From positions 2,542,001 to 2,606,000 of the forward strand of contig JABTTV010000001.1 in NCBI GenBank assembly GCA_015075725.1: a DNA stretch of 64,000 nt. Reading direction: 5' to 3'. Made by a program: the position numbers and the translations under genes. Every line of letters starts with the position of its first letter. Within the stretch, counting starts at the first letter, position 1. Shown in pieces: positions 14,675 to 23,549 of this stretch. This stretch comes from Anaerolineales bacterium. Lineage in GTDB: Bacteria; Chloroflexota; Anaerolineae; Anaerolineales; Villigracilaceae. Below the pieces are notes generated by a model that was not told the origin of the DNA, did no database searches, and was given only the letters and a program-made list of their open reading frames with translations.

Positions 14675-17311
14675 ATGACTGTCCGTGACCCTGTATGTGG
14701 AATGGAAATTGAACCCCAAAGTGCCTTCGCCGAGCGCGAACACATGGGGCAGACGTTGTATTTTTGCTCACAATCCTGCGTGGAACAGTTCGATATCGAC
14801 CCGCACCATTATGTGATGACTTCGGCAACAACGGGTTTTAATCCCGAACGGACGCTCACCCGCATCGAACTACCCGTCGCCGATCTGCCGTTTTACAAAC
14901 CTGTCACCGCCCTGGAATCTGGTTTGCGCGCCCTGGAGGGCGTTCATCAAGTAACCACCAATGCAGGTGCGGGTGTGTTGCAGGTGGAATATGATTCCAA
15001 AAAGGTGAACATTCCGCAAATGGCGGCAGTCATCCGCTTGGCGGGGTTTCAACCTGGCGGGTCGAATCTCAAAATCGGAATCGAGAACCTGCGTTGTGCC
15101 TCCTGTGTGAAGTTCATCGAGGATGAACTGAAGTCCACAGATGGCGTATTAAGCGCAACGGTCAACATTGCCACACAGGAAGCGAGCGTGGATTATCTCC
15201 CCCAAAAGGCAACCCTTGTACAATTGAATGCAGCCATTGAGGCTTGGGGATACAAGCCACGTCCTGCGCTGACTGGCGCGCCAATAGACAAACAAGAAGA
15301 GGCACATGCCCGTGAATACATCCGGCTGATGAGAATGTTCTGGTTCTCGGCAATTGTTTCCATTCCGGTGTTGTTATTCGCATACCCGCAATACGTTCCC
15401 GGCATCCGGGATTTGTCAATGGAGACCATCCGATGGTCATGGGTTCTTTCCGCCGTTGCAACACTACCTGTGTTGTTCTATTCCGGGTATGACTTTTTCA
15501 CAGGTGCGTGGGCGGCCTTCAAACATCGCTCAGCCAACATGAACACCTTGATCGCGCTCGGTACCGGCGCGGCATGGTTGTATTCAACGTTTGCCATTGC
15601 ATTTCCGTCCGTGTTTCCTGAAGGGACATCCGAGCCGTTTTACGATGTAGTTGCAGTTGTCATTGCATTGGTTGTGTTGGGGCAGGCACTTGAACTACGC
15701 GCCAAGGGACAATCCAGCGCGGCGATCAAGAAATTGTTGGGTCTACAAGCGAAGACTGCCCGCGTGATTCGCAATGGAAAAGAACTTGATCTGCCTGTAG
15801 AAGAAGTGTTGGTCGGCGATGTGATCCAGGTCCGTCCCGGTGAGAAAATACCCGTGGATGGCGTTATCGTCGAAGGCAGTTCTGCCGTGGATGAGTCGAT
15901 GCTGACGGGTGAGTCGTTGCCAGTTTCCAAGAAACAGGGAGATGAGGTGATCGGAGCGACCTTGAACAAGACAGGCGCGTTCAAATTCCGCGCCACGAAG
16001 GTCGGCAAGGATACGGCTCTCGCGCAGATCGTGAAGATGGTGCAGGACGCGCAAAATTCCAAAGCACCAATTGCCCGTCTTGCCGATACCATCTCTGGTT
16101 ATTTCGTACCCATCGTGATGATTCTCGCCGTGTGGACGTTCGTCATTTGGTTCGTGATTGGACCTCAACCGCAATTGGTATATGCACTCGTTACCAGTGT
16201 AACCGTGCTCATCATTGCCTGCCCCTGCGCTTTGGGTCTTGCCACGCCCATGAGCTTGATGGTCGGCATTGGCAAAGGTGCGGAACATGGGATTCTCATC
16301 CGCTCTGGCGAAGCCCTGCAAACTGCGCGAGCCATTCAAACCGTGGTGTTGGATAAGACGGGCACGATTACAAAGGGAAAGCCTGAGTTAACGGATGTCA
16401 TCCTTACCAATTCCATGAATGGTAACAGCCATCAGTTGTTGCGCCTGGTGGCATCCGTTGAGAAGGTCAGTGAACATCCCCTGGCGCAAGCCATTGTGGA
16501 CGGAGCACAGGCGCGAAAACTGGAATTGACCGATGTGCAGGATTTTGAAGCCATCCCTGGACATGGCGTTTCCGCGAAGGTTGAAGGACGAAATATCCTG
16601 ATTGGCAATCTCAAGTTGATGAACCGAGAGAACATCGCGCTGGGCGAGTTGGAGAATAGATCCAAATCGCTCGCCGACGATGGCAAGACCCCAATGTTCG
16701 TCGCAATTGACGGCAAAGCCGCTGGTATTGTTGCCGTGGCAGACACGGTCAAGGAAGATTCTGCCGAAGCGATCAAAGCTCTGCAAGGTATGGGCATTGA
16801 AGTTGTGATGATCACCGGCGATAATCGCCGCACCGCTGAAGCGATTGCTCGCAAGGTTGGGGTCACGCGCGTGCTGGCGGAAGTATTGCCCGAAGATAAG
16901 GCAAACAACGTTCACCTGTTGCAAGCGGAAAACAAAAAAGTCGCGATGGTTGGCGATGGCATCAATGATGCCCCCGCGCTCGCACAAGCGGATGTCGGTC
17001 TCGCCATCGGAACAGGCACGGATGTCGCCATCGAAGCCTCGGACATCACGCTGATCAAGGGCAGTCTCAAAGGTGTGGTGACTGCCATCGAAGTCAGCCG
17101 CGCTACCATGACCAACATCTACCAAAACCTATTTGGCGCCTTTATATACAACGTGTTGGGTATCCCTGTTGCTATGGGAGTATTGTTCCCGTTCTTTGGA
17201 TTGTTGCTCAGCCCATTGATCGCGGGGGCAGCAATGGCATTCTCATCCGTGACCGTAGTTGGCAATGCCAACCGCCTGCGAGGCTTCAGACCGAAGTTTA
17301 GTGTAAAGTGA
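14675..17311 (+). CDS. copA: Cu(I)-translocating P1B-type ATPase with N-terminal YHS domain
   Basis: An 878-residue pump. Order: YHS domain (residues 4-46, DPVCGME and YFCSQSC), an HMA-like fold without its CxxC (61-128), a true HMA with CASC at 141-144, then the eight-helix pump. Core motifs are TGES, the membrane [30 protein letters not shown] and [28 protein letters not shown] in the last helix is typical of Cu(I) (P1B-1) pumps. It exports Cu(I) from the cytosol. It has its own regulon promoter and heads an operon that may reach 20373. Confidence 0.95.
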   Translation: MTVRDPVCGMEIEPQSAFAEREHMGQTLYFCSQSCVEQFDIDPHHYVMTSATTGFNPERTLTRIELPVADLPFYKPVTALESGLRALEGVHQVTTNAGAGVLQVEYDSKKVNIPQMAAVIRLAGFQPGGSNLKIGIENLRCASCVKFIEDELKSTDGVLSATVNIATQEASVDYLPQKATLVQLNAAIEAWGYKPRPALTGAPIDKQEEAHAREYIRLMRMFWFSAIVSIPVLLFAYPQYVPGIRDLSMETIRWSWVLSAVATLPVLFYSGYDFFTGAWAAFKHRSANMNTLIALGTGAAWLYSTFAIAFPSVFPEGTSEPFYDVVAVVIALVVLGQALELRAKGQSSAAIKKLLGLQAKTARVIRNGKELDLPVEEVLVGDVIQVRPGEKIPVDGVIVEGSSAVDESMLTGESLPVSKKQGDEVIGATLNKTGAFKFRATKVGKDTALAQIVKMVQDAQNSKAPIARLADTISGYFVPIVMILAVWTFVIWFVIGPQPQLVYALVTSVTVLIIACPCALGLATPMSLMVGIGKGAEHGILIRSGEALQTARAIQTVVLDKTGTITKGKPELTDVILTNSMNGNSHQLLRLVASVEKVSEHPLAQAIVDGAQARKLELTDVQDFEAIPGHGVSAKVEGRNILIGNLKLMNRENIALGELENRSKSLADDGKTPMFVAIDGKAAGIVAVADTVKEDSAEAIKALQGMGIEVVMITGDNRRTAEAIARKVGVTRVLAEVLPEDKANNVHLLQAENKKVAMVGDGINDAPALAQADVGLAIGTGTDVAIEASDITLIKGSLKGVVTAIEVSRATMTNIYQNLFGAFIYNVLGIPVAMGVLFPFFGLLLSPLIAGAAMAFSSVTVVGNANRLRGFRPKFSVK

Positions 17312-17317
17312 GCTGTT

Positions 17318-17632
17318 ATGAAAATTGAACTTCTCTATTTCGATGGTTGTCCCTCCTGGGAAGCTGGTTTGGAAAGTCTTCGGACTGCTTTACAAGAGGA
17401 GGGAATCTCCGCCTCTGTGGAAATGGTGAAAGTAGAGACCGATGAAGATGCGGAGCGTTTGAAATTCCTCGGTTCCCCTCATTTTCGTGTTGATGGTATG
17501 GATTTATGGCATGAGGAACGCGAAACGTATTCGATGAGTTGCCGCGTCTATTCCACGCCTGAAGGCGTCAAGGGATTTCCCACTGTCCATATGCTGCGGG
17601 AAAAACTGCAATCACTGTCTGGAACACCATAA
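17318..17632 (+). CDS. DF-family thioredoxin-like (seleno)protein, cysteine form
   Basis: A 104-residue thioredoxin-like protein beginning MKIELLYFDGCPSWEAGLE, the hallmark of the DF family. Several members carry selenocysteine at the active site. Here the visible motif is DGCPSW with ordinary cysteine and serine. Another Cys lies in SMSCRVY. It follows the Cu ATPase by 6 nt and overlaps the next start by one base. A role in thiol or metal handling is likely but undefined. Confidence 0.75.
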   Translation: MKIELLYFDGCPSWEAGLESLRTALQEEGISASVEMVKVETDEDAERLKFLGSPHFRVDGMDLWHEERETYSMSCRVYSTPEGVKGFPTVHMLREKLQSLSGTP

Positions 17633-18183
17633 TGAAAAACTCCCGCTTTATCACGTGGATGACCTGGGCTTTGATTCTCGGAATGTTCTGGACTGTTTTC
17701 TCGCGCGTCTCGCCCGACCGGCCTAAAGCGCAGCAGGATGCAGTTGCCAAAGAAGGCTTCACTGCGCCCAACTTCGCCCTCGACCTGTTGGACGGCAGCA
17801 CAGTTGCGCTTTCCGATTTACGCGGCAAGGTGGTGCTGGTCAACTTCTGGACATCGTGGTGCCCACCCTGCCGTCTGGAAATGCCAGCCATCGAAAAAGC
17901 GTATCGAAGTTACAAGGACATTGGCTTTGTGGTGATCGGCTTGAACCTCACCGCCCAGGATTCAGAACAAGCCGCGGCTGATTTTGCAAAAGAAATCGGT
18001 TTGACTTTTCCCATCGCGCTCGACCGCGATAATGCGACTGGGAACCTGTATCGCATCACTGCCCTGCCGACTTCGTACTTCATTGATCGCAAGGGAGTAA
18101 TTCGTTCCGTTGTGGTCGGCGGACCCATGAGCGAGGCATTGATTCAATCCAAGGTGGAAGAGCTATTACGGGAGGGCGAGTAA
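17632..18183 (+). CDS. TlpA/ResA-like membrane-anchored thioredoxin
   Basis: A 183-residue protein with an N-terminal signal anchor (about residues 6-24) and an AhpC/TSA-thioredoxin domain. The active site is WCPPC (NFWTSWCPPCRLEMP) and the cis-proline stretch is TALPTSYFID. TlpA-type proteins reduce exported thiols, including those of copper-site assembly factors. It is coupled by 1-bp overlaps to both neighbours. CcdA (11627) is the obvious electron donor. Confidence 0.9.
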   Translation: MKNSRFITWMTWALILGMFWTVFSRVSPDRPKAQQDAVAKEGFTAPNFALDLLDGSTVALSDLRGKVVLVNFWTSWCPPCRLEMPAIEKAYRSYKDIGFVVIGLNLTAQDSEQAAADFAKEIGLTFPIALDRDNATGNLYRITALPTSYFIDRKGVIRSVVVGGPMSEALIQSKVEELLREGE

Positions 18184-18929
18184 TGTTCCCTTACCTTCGA
18201 CTTGGACCCTTCCTGCTTCAAATGCCATTGTTGATGTTGTTCATTGGTTTTTGGATCGGCTCAACATTCACCGAGCGTGAAGCCGCCCGCCTTGGTTTAA
18301 ACAAGGAGAAAATCAATAACCTGATTGGGTACGGATTGCTCGGCGGGATTCTCGGAGCAAGGCTTGTCTATGCTGCGCAATACGCCTCAGTTTATGTGGC
18401 AAATCCATTGGGCTTGTTCTCGCTGAGCACAAGCACGCTTTCTCCCATCGGGGGTTTTCTAATCGGTATGTCCACAGCCTTGATATATGGATATCGTCAG
18501 AAACTTCCGTTTCGCCGATCATTGGATGCGCTCACGCCTGGGTTGGCATTCTTCATGATCTCAATTGGTGTCTCCCACCTGCTCAGCGGAAATGCCTACG
18601 GCTCGCCGTCTCGTGTCCCCTGGGCAATGTACGTGTGGTCTGATTATCGTCACCCAACGCAACTTTATGAAATCTTTCTTGCGCTGGCGATCTTTACACT
18701 CGTGCTTCCAAAAGTTCTTCCAGCCCACGCGCCAGGAATTCGCTTTGCGCAGTTCGTCTCTCTTTCCGCGCTGGCGCGAGTCTTTCTCGAAGCCTTCCGC
18801 GGCGACAGTGTACTCTGGCTGGATGGTTATCGCGCCGCGCAAGTGATGGGGTTGCTTGTTCTTATTATTTGCATTGTCTTGTTGAGACAATGGGAAAGGA
18901 TCGAACCAAATGAGGCAAGCATCTGGTAA
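18183..18929 (+). CDS. Lgt-like membrane protein lacking the catalytic signature
   Basis: A 248-residue protein with about seven membrane segments and clear similarity to prolipoprotein diacylglyceryl transferase: GYGLLGGILGARLVYA, SPIGGFLIG, HPTQLYE, and late ARVFLEAFRGD. The usual GRxGNFxNGE signature is missing, with SHLLSGNAYGSPS at that position. It is therefore probably a specialised paralogue, perhaps non-catalytic for lipidation. It sits between TlpA and a methyltransferase in the Cu ATPase operon. Confidence 0.7.
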   Translation: MFPYLRLGPFLLQMPLLMLFIGFWIGSTFTEREAARLGLNKEKINNLIGYGLLGGILGARLVYAAQYASVYVANPLGLFSLSTSTLSPIGGFLIGMSTALIYGYRQKLPFRRSLDALTPGLAFFMISIGVSHLLSGNAYGSPSRVPWAMYVWSDYRHPTQLYEIFLALAIFTLVLPKVLPAHAPGIRFAQFVSLSALARVFLEAFRGDSVLWLDGYRAAQVMGLLVLIICIVLLRQWERIEPNEASIW

Positions 18930-19560
18930 AAAACGTTATATCCCTGCCTTGAGCTTTCGCTGGCTCACGCCATTGTATGATCCTCTGCTCAAATGGGTCA
19001 TGCGCGAGGAAACTTTTAAACAAAGGTTGATCCAACACGCGAACATTCGTCCAGGCATGAAGGTTCTCGATCTCGGCTGCGGCACAGGTACGCTCACCAT
19101 CATGCTCAAAAAAATCCATCCGAACGCGCAGGTTACAGGCGTGGATGGCGACCCTGATGTATTGAAAATTGCGCTAGATAAATCTCGCGGTTCGGATATT
19201 CAATGGGATGAAGGACTCGCCTCCTCCCTGCCCTATCCTGATTCCACCTTCGACAGAGTAGTCACCAGCCTGGTCATTCACCACCTCATCACGGACGATA
19301 AACGACTCGCATTCAAGGAAATCCATCGTGTGCTCAAACCAGATGGAGAATTGTATGTGCTTGACTTTGGCGCACCGCATTCTTCAACGACACGTTTCAT
19401 GACGACCTACATGCGTCGTCTCGAGGAAACCGCCGATAACTTCGACGGTTTGATCCCGCGCTTCGTGGCAGAGGCAGGCTTCGGGTCTATAAAAGAAGCG
19501 GAGAACTTCGTCACGGTGTTCGGTCCGTTATCCATCATCCAAGCAATGAAAGGAACTTGA
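18910..19560 (+). CDS. Class I SAM-dependent methyltransferase
   Basis: A 216-residue enzyme with the SAM-binding motif VLDLGCGTGTLTI (about residues 52-64), motif II acid in VTGVDGDP, and FDRVVTSLVIHHL (motif IV), resembling UbiE/Methyltransf_25 proteins. The substrate is unknown. The gene starts 20 bp inside the Lgt-like gene and lies in a metal-resistance operon, so a metalloid or envelope substrate is possible but unproven. Confidence 0.8.
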   Translation: MRQASGKKRYIPALSFRWLTPLYDPLLKWVMREETFKQRLIQHANIRPGMKVLDLGCGTGTLTIMLKKIHPNAQVTGVDGDPDVLKIALDKSRGSDIQWDEGLASSLPYPDSTFDRVVTSLVIHHLITDDKRLAFKEIHRVLKPDGELYVLDFGAPHSSTTRFMTTYMRRLEETADNFDGLIPRFVAEAGFGSIKEAENFVTVFGPLSIIQAMKGT

Positions 19561-19561
19561 T

Positions 19562-19939
19562 ATGACTCAAATCCAAATCTTTGTGATTCTTTCGGGAATC
19601 GCGTTGACCGTATTGATCGCCTGGTATTTCTGGTTTGCCCCCAAGGCGCAGACGCGTGTTGCGGTATCTGCATCTGGCGCACAGGAGGTGGCAGTCACGG
19701 TCAAGGGCGGATACACACCCGATGTGATCGTGGTGCAAAAAGGACGCCCTGTGCGGTTGACGTTCACACGCCAGGAAAGTTCAGCGTGTTCTGAGAAAGT
19801 GTTGTTCCCTGACTTCAATCAGAATGCTTTGCTGCCAGAGGGCGAACAAGTGACACTGGAATTCACCCCCGAACAATCTGGCGAATATGGCTTCCAATGC
19901 CAGATGGGAATGTTACGTGGCAAGTTGATCGTGGAATAA
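19562..19939 (+). CDS. Membrane-anchored cupredoxin-fold protein
   Basis: A 125-residue protein with an N-terminal membrane segment (residues 5-24) and a cupredoxin-like domain. It has GYTPDVIVVQKGRPVRLTF, then ESSACSEKVLFPDF, then GEYGFQCQMGMLRGKLIVE. The Cys in FQCQMGM, the Met residues after it and the upstream Cys are likely copper ligands. Similar modules occur fused to Cu ATPases and may hand copper to or from CopA. It follows the methyltransferase stop directly. Confidence 0.78.
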   Translation: MTQIQIFVILSGIALTVLIAWYFWFAPKAQTRVAVSASGAQEVAVTVKGGYTPDVIVVQKGRPVRLTFTRQESSACSEKVLFPDFNQNALLPEGEQVTLEFTPEQSGEYGFQCQMGMLRGKLIVE

Positions 19940-19960
19940 TGACGAAAGGAACATGTAAAA

Positions 19961-20167
19961 ATGAAACACGAAAAAATCCATATGCCAAACCTTTCCTACA
20001 TTGCGGCATTTGTCATTGGCGTGATCTTTTTCGCCGTATTATGGAGGATGTTATTCGGCTCGGCATCCGGTCTGATGGTTCTGGCTGGCATGATTGGAAC
20101 CGCGACCGCTGTGACTATCTTCTGGCTCAGGAATGAAAATCAACATCATGGAAAGGGAAAACAATGA
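19961..20167 (+). CDS. Small two-segment membrane protein
   Basis: A 68-residue protein with two membrane segments (about residues 10-29 and 35-55) and a His-containing basic tail (ENQHHGKGKQ). Family not recognised. It overlaps the next gene by 4 bp and belongs to the Cu ATPase operon. Confidence 0.55.
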   Translation: MKHEKIHMPNLSYIAAFVIGVIFFAVLWRMLFGSASGLMVLAGMIGTATAVTIFWLRNENQHHGKGKQ

Positions 20168-20373
20168 CGTTGGACCAAAACGAAATCCTCCCTGCCCCTC
20201 CACAACCGGAATATATAACGGCTTGTGGAGGAAAAATCAAGGATCCATCCAAATATCCCAGCGCAGAGTATCACGGCGAGAGGATATATTTCTGTACGCA
20301 GGCATGTTTGGATGTATTTCTTTTGAATCCCGACCCTTTTATGGCTGGTGAAATCGAACACCCTCTTGATTAA
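20164..20373 (+). CDS. YHS-like small protein (divergent)
   Basis: A 69-residue protein with a diverged YHS/TRASH core: YITACGGKI in place of DPVCGM, then GERIYFCTQACLDVFLLNPDPF. The cysteine pattern C...CxxxC is kept, so metal binding is still plausible. Last gene of the run starting at 14675; two hairpins follow at 20386-20405 and 20423-20454. Confidence 0.7.
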   Translation: MTLDQNEILPAPPQPEYITACGGKIKDPSKYPSAEYHGERIYFCTQACLDVFLLNPDPFMAGEIEHPLD

Positions 20374-20385
20374 TTCAATATGACA

Positions 20386-20454
20386 ATCAGGAAATCATTC
20401 CTGATAAATATCATAAGCAAATCAGCGCATTTCGAAACAGGTCGAAATGCGCTG
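20386..20454 (+). terminator. Two tandem hairpins after the Cu ATPase operon
   Basis: The first hairpin is ATCAGGAA-ATCA-TTCCTGAT (20386-20405). The second is CAGCGCATTTCGA (20423-20435) pairing perfectly with TCGAAATGCGCTG (20442-20454), loop AACAGG. Only a weak T-rich tail follows. They close the operon or form a leader for the DoxX gene at 20523. Confidence 0.65.
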
Positions 20455-20522
20455 TTGATTATTTCATGGGAGTTGTAAGATGAGTTCAAAGCAAGACAAA
20501 ATTCATCCTCAAAGGAGAAAAA

Positions 20523-21092
20523 ATGACTACTCAAACCTTATCCCGGGAATATCAACTCGCTGATGTTCCCTTTACGAAAACCCTGTTCGAAGGCAAGGCG
20601 TTTGCCTGGCTCTGGCTTGCCATCCGTCTGTATCTGGGATACCAATGGATCGAATCGGGTTGGGGCAAGATCACCAACCCCGCCTGGATGCAGGGCGGCG
20701 AAGCATTGAAGGGCTTCTGGGAGCGCGCCATCGTTATTCCCGATGCACCTGCCCGCCCATTGATCGCCTTCGACTGGTATCGCAATTTCATCCAGTTTAT
20801 GCTGGACAGCGGCAATTACGTCTGGTTCGCCAAACTCGTGGCGGTGGGCGAATTGCTGGTGGGCGCGGCGCTGATCCTGGGCATCTTCATCTGGTTCTCC
20901 GCTTTTATTGGCGGTTTTATGAATTGGAATTTTATGATGGCGGGCTCGGCTTCTGTCAATCCTGTCTTCCTGATCCTCTCGATCCTGCTCATCCTTGCCT
21001 GGAAAACCTCAGGCTGGATCGGACTCGACCGCTGGCTTCTGGTTCAGGTTGGCACACCCTGGCAACCTGGATTGATCTTCCAAAAAAAGTAA
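20523..21092 (+). CDS. DoxX/TQO-like membrane protein
   Basis: A 189-residue protein with about four membrane segments. It resembles the DoxX/DoxD group (thiosulfate:quinone oxidoreductase small subunit and relatives): AIRLYLGYQWIESGWGKITNPAW, FWER, later NWNFMMAGSASVNPVF. It probably has a quinone-linked or redox-protective membrane role. AAAGGAG precedes the ATG, and a 15-codon ORF (20480-20527) overlaps its start by 5 bases. A strong terminator follows, so it is transcribed alone. Confidence 0.8.
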   Translation: MTTQTLSREYQLADVPFTKTLFEGKAFAWLWLAIRLYLGYQWIESGWGKITNPAWMQGGEALKGFWERAIVIPDAPARPLIAFDWYRNFIQFMLDSGNYVWFAKLVAVGELLVGAALILGIFIWFSAFIGGFMNWNFMMAGSASVNPVFLILSILLILAWKTSGWIGLDRWLLVQVGTPWQPGLIFQKK

Positions 21093-21123
21093 TTCTTCGT
21101 TCGGCGCATCTCTCCTTCTCAAG

Positions 21124-21151
21124 CGACATCCGAAGGTGACTTCGGGTGTCG
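21124..21151 (+). terminator. Intrinsic terminator after DoxX-like gene
   Basis: CGACATCCGAAG (21124-21135) pairs with CTTCGGGTGTCG (21140-21151) with one wobble and a 4-nt loop; T-rich sequence follows. Confidence 0.75.
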
Positions 21152-21241
21152 TTCTTGATATTCTCTTTTTGAATTCTTCACACTATCTTTATAGGCACAA
21201 ACTATACTGCCGACCTGAATATACATTATGGAGCAAAAACA

Positions 21242-22855
21242 ATGACCAACTCGACTCAAATTTCGCGGAGAGACGTTCTTAAACTGATGGGACTTGGCGC
21301 GGGAGGGGCGTTCCTCAGCGCCTGCGGACTTCTCCCGTCCGCCTCAACCAACCCGACAGCGGCTCCTGTCTTCCCGACTCCGCTTACCCCTTTGCCTGAT
21401 CTTCCGATTCTGTCTGCGGAACTGACGGCTGGGCGCGGCACGCTCCCCATTTTTTCGGGGAAGGAAACGCCCGTTTGGCGGTATCAGGCTTCGGTTAAGG
21501 AGGGAGGCGGGGATTTCATCCAAACGTTGAGCGGCTCGTATTTGGGTCCAATTTTCAGGGTGAAACAGGGACAACGAGTCCAGGTTCGGTTGAACAACGA
21601 ATTACCCGACCCGACCATCATCCACTGGCATGGGTTGAAAATTCCAGAAGAGATGGATGGGCATCCGCGCTATGCTGTCGCGCCTGGGAAAAGTTTTGAC
21701 TATGATTTTCAGGTGATCAACCGCGCGGGCATGTATTGGTTCCATCCTCATCCGCACCAGTTGACAGGACCCCAAGTCTATTACGGGCTGGCGGGCTTGT
21801 TCATCGTCAGTGACGAAGAGGAAGCCGCGCTGGGTTTGCCTGCGGGCGAGTATGATCTGCCGCTGGTGATTCAGGATCGTATTTTTGATTCGCAAAACCA
21901 AATGGTCTATCTGGCAAACGGCATGATGGATTCGATGATCGGATTTCTGGGCGACACGATTTTAGTCAATGGTTCACCCAATGCAACACTGGATGTCAAA
22001 GCCAGCGCATACCGCTTGCGCCTGCTGAACGGCTCAAACTCGCGCATCTATAAATTCGCCTGGCAGGATGGCACACCCCTGACCGTGATCGCCACCGACG
22101 GCGGCTTACTGGAAACACCCGTGACCCGCGACTACATCACGATGGGACCTGGCGAACGCGTGGAGTTGTGGGCGGATTTCAGCGGAAGAAATGCAGGCAG
22201 TGAAATGAAATTGGTCAGCCTGCCATATACCGATTTCAGCGGTGGAGGCGGCATGATGGGCGGCGGGATGATGGGCAGTTCTGGATTGCCAAATGGTACG
22301 CCGTTCGACATCCTGCGTTTGATGATCGGCGAGAAAGGAGCGGACGTGAACCCGTTGCCCTCGCAACTCTCCACGATTGAACGACATGCTGTGAACGATG
22401 CAGTCAATGGAAACAATCCGCGCTCGTTCAGGCTGGCAATGCAGGGCATGGTTCACACCATCAACAACCGCCTGTTCGAGATGGACGCAGTGGCGCAGGA
22501 TGAGATCGTGCGGCTGAACGACCTGGAAGTTTGGGAGTTTGTCAATCTCGAAGGCAGCGGGGGTGGCATGGGAATGGGCATGATGAATATGGAAATGCCG
22601 CATCCCATGCACATCCACGGCGTGCAATTCCAAGTGCTTGAGAGGCAGATCGCGCGCGGATTTGAATCCGCGTATCAAGAATTGAGCGGCGGCTTTGTGG
22701 ACGAGGGTTGGAAGGATACCGTGCTGGTGATGCCAGGCGAAACCGTTCGGGTGCTTGTGCGCTTCGAGAATTACACAGGGATATATCTTTATCACTGCCA
22801 CAATCTCGAACATGAGGATGCGGGCATGATGCGAAACTACAGGATCAAAGGTTGA
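21242..22855 (+). CDS. Three-domain multicopper oxidase (CueO/CotA-like), Tat-exported
   Basis: A 537-residue oxidase with a twin-arginine motif (SRRDVLKLMGLGAGG) followed by a lipobox-like LSACG. The copper boxes are HWHGLKIPEEMDG, HPHPHQ (WFHPHPHQL), HPMHIHGVQF and YHCHNLEHEDAGMM. A Gly/Met loop (GGGMMGGGMMGSS) resembles the Met-rich insert of CueO that feeds Cu(I) to the enzyme. It probably oxidises periplasmic Cu(I). The start follows ATGGAGC, and the terminator at 22861-22887 shows it is monocistronic. It lacks a regulon site of the standard form. Confidence 0.93.
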   Translation: MTNSTQISRRDVLKLMGLGAGGAFLSACGLLPSASTNPTAAPVFPTPLTPLPDLPILSAELTAGRGTLPIFSGKETPVWRYQASVKEGGGDFIQTLSGSYLGPIFRVKQGQRVQVRLNNELPDPTIIHWHGLKIPEEMDGHPRYAVAPGKSFDYDFQVINRAGMYWFHPHPHQLTGPQVYYGLAGLFIVSDEEEAALGLPAGEYDLPLVIQDRIFDSQNQMVYLANGMMDSMIGFLGDTILVNGSPNATLDVKASAYRLRLLNGSNSRIYKFAWQDGTPLTVIATDGGLLETPVTRDYITMGPGERVELWADFSGRNAGSEMKLVSLPYTDFSGGGGMMGGGMMGSSGLPNGTPFDILRLMIGEKGADVNPLPSQLSTIERHAVNDAVNGNNPRSFRLAMQGMVHTINNRLFEMDAVAQDEIVRLNDLEVWEFVNLEGSGGGMGMGMMNMEMPHPMHIHGVQFQVLERQIARGFESAYQELSGGFVDEGWKDTVLVMPGETVRVLVRFENYTGIYLYHCHNLEHEDAGMMRNYRIKG

Positions 22856-22860
22856 GTAGG

Positions 22861-22894
22861 AACAGGCTCCAAAAATCGGAGCCTGTTTTTTTTA
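22861..22894 (+). terminator. Strong intrinsic terminator after multicopper oxidase
   Basis: AACAGGCTCC-AAAAATC-GGAGCCTGTT followed by a run of eight T in total. Confidence 0.9.
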
Positions 22895-22903
22895 GAAGGG
22901 CGA

Positions 22904-22972
22904 TACGCAGAATTGCTTATTCCTACATCAAGCCATTCTGCGCTTCAATAATTCCAGTAGCGACTCTACAAT
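22904..22972 (+). promoter_or_regulatory. Regulon promoter, copy h (YHS/HMA operon)
   Basis: TACGCA-GAAT-TGCTTA (22904-22919), second element CAAGCC-ATTC-TGCGCT (22929-22944), -10 box TACAAT (22967-22972, one base further than in other copies). Start codon at 23006. Confidence 0.7.
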
Positions 22973-23005
22973 CCAACCGTCAGATCACAACCAAGGAGTT
23001 TCGAT

Positions 23006-23209
23006 ATGTCATTCAAAGATCCCGTCTGTGGAAAACGCGTCAATCGCGGCAAAGCCCATATCACCATCGAGTTCGAAGGTGTGAACTATTTTCTGTGCTG
23101 TCCGCAATGCCAGGCTCAGTTTGAACGTTCCCCAAAAACCTTTGCCAAGCCCGAATTGGGAGAGAAGGCAAGGAAAGTCCAGCACTATCCCGTAAAACAA
23201 CACAATTAA
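23006..23209 (+). CDS. YHS-domain small protein
   Basis: A 67-residue YHS protein: DPVCGKRVNRG, then GVNYFLCCPQCQAQFERSP, with a double cysteine before PQC. The basic C-terminus (KARKVQHYPVKQHN) is unlike the other copies. AAGGAG precedes the ATG. It is cotranscribed with the HMA protein 12 nt downstream and probably takes part in cytosolic copper transfer. Confidence 0.8.
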   Translation: MSFKDPVCGKRVNRGKAHITIEFEGVNYFLCCPQCQAQFERSPKTFAKPELGEKARKVQHYPVKQHN

Positions 23210-23221
23210 AAGGAAACCATT

Positions 23222-23521
23222 ATGAGCGACAATTGTCACGTTGAACCGATCCAAAAGTCCGCGCTGGATCATGTCATCCAGTCTGCCAACCGAATCCTGC
23301 TGTCCGTTTCAGGGATGGGCTGTCCCAACTGTGCCACAAGGGTACGTAATGGACTTCTGTTACTGGATGGCGTCCATGACGCTGATGTGATGTTGAACAT
23401 GCGCATGGCGGAAGTTTACTTCGATGAGAATATGGTCTCTGCCGAGATGCTGATCCAGGCGGTAATTGGAGCAGGGAACGATGGACGTCACAATTATCAA
23501 GCGCAAGTGATAGCATCGTAA
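23222..23521 (+). CDS. HMA-domain copper chaperone-like protein
   Basis: A 99-residue protein. The first 22 residues are unrelated to the domain. An HMA domain follows with the metal loop GMGCPNCATRV (CxxC) and typical beta-alpha-beta pattern (VHDADVMLNMRMAEVYFDE). It resembles CopZ or the N-terminal domains of CopA. It probably carries Cu(I) to CopA (14675) with its YHS partner. Confidence 0.85.
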   Translation: MSDNCHVEPIQKSALDHVIQSANRILLSVSGMGCPNCATRVRNGLLLLDGVHDADVMLNMRMAEVYFDENMVSAEMLIQAVIGAGNDGRHNYQAQVIAS

Positions 23522-23549
23522 ATGACCTTTCGTCAGATGACATTCATCA

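Noticed and set aside
20480..20527. 15-codon leader peptide ending in basic residues before the DoxX gene
   Set aside because: Too short to support without conservation data; basic codons come from the ribosome-site sequence itself.
21192..21215. Possible tenth regulon palindrome (TAGGCACAAACTATACTGCCGA) before the large multicopper oxidase
   Set aside because: Half-sites are too far apart, and neither the second element nor the -10 box is in register.
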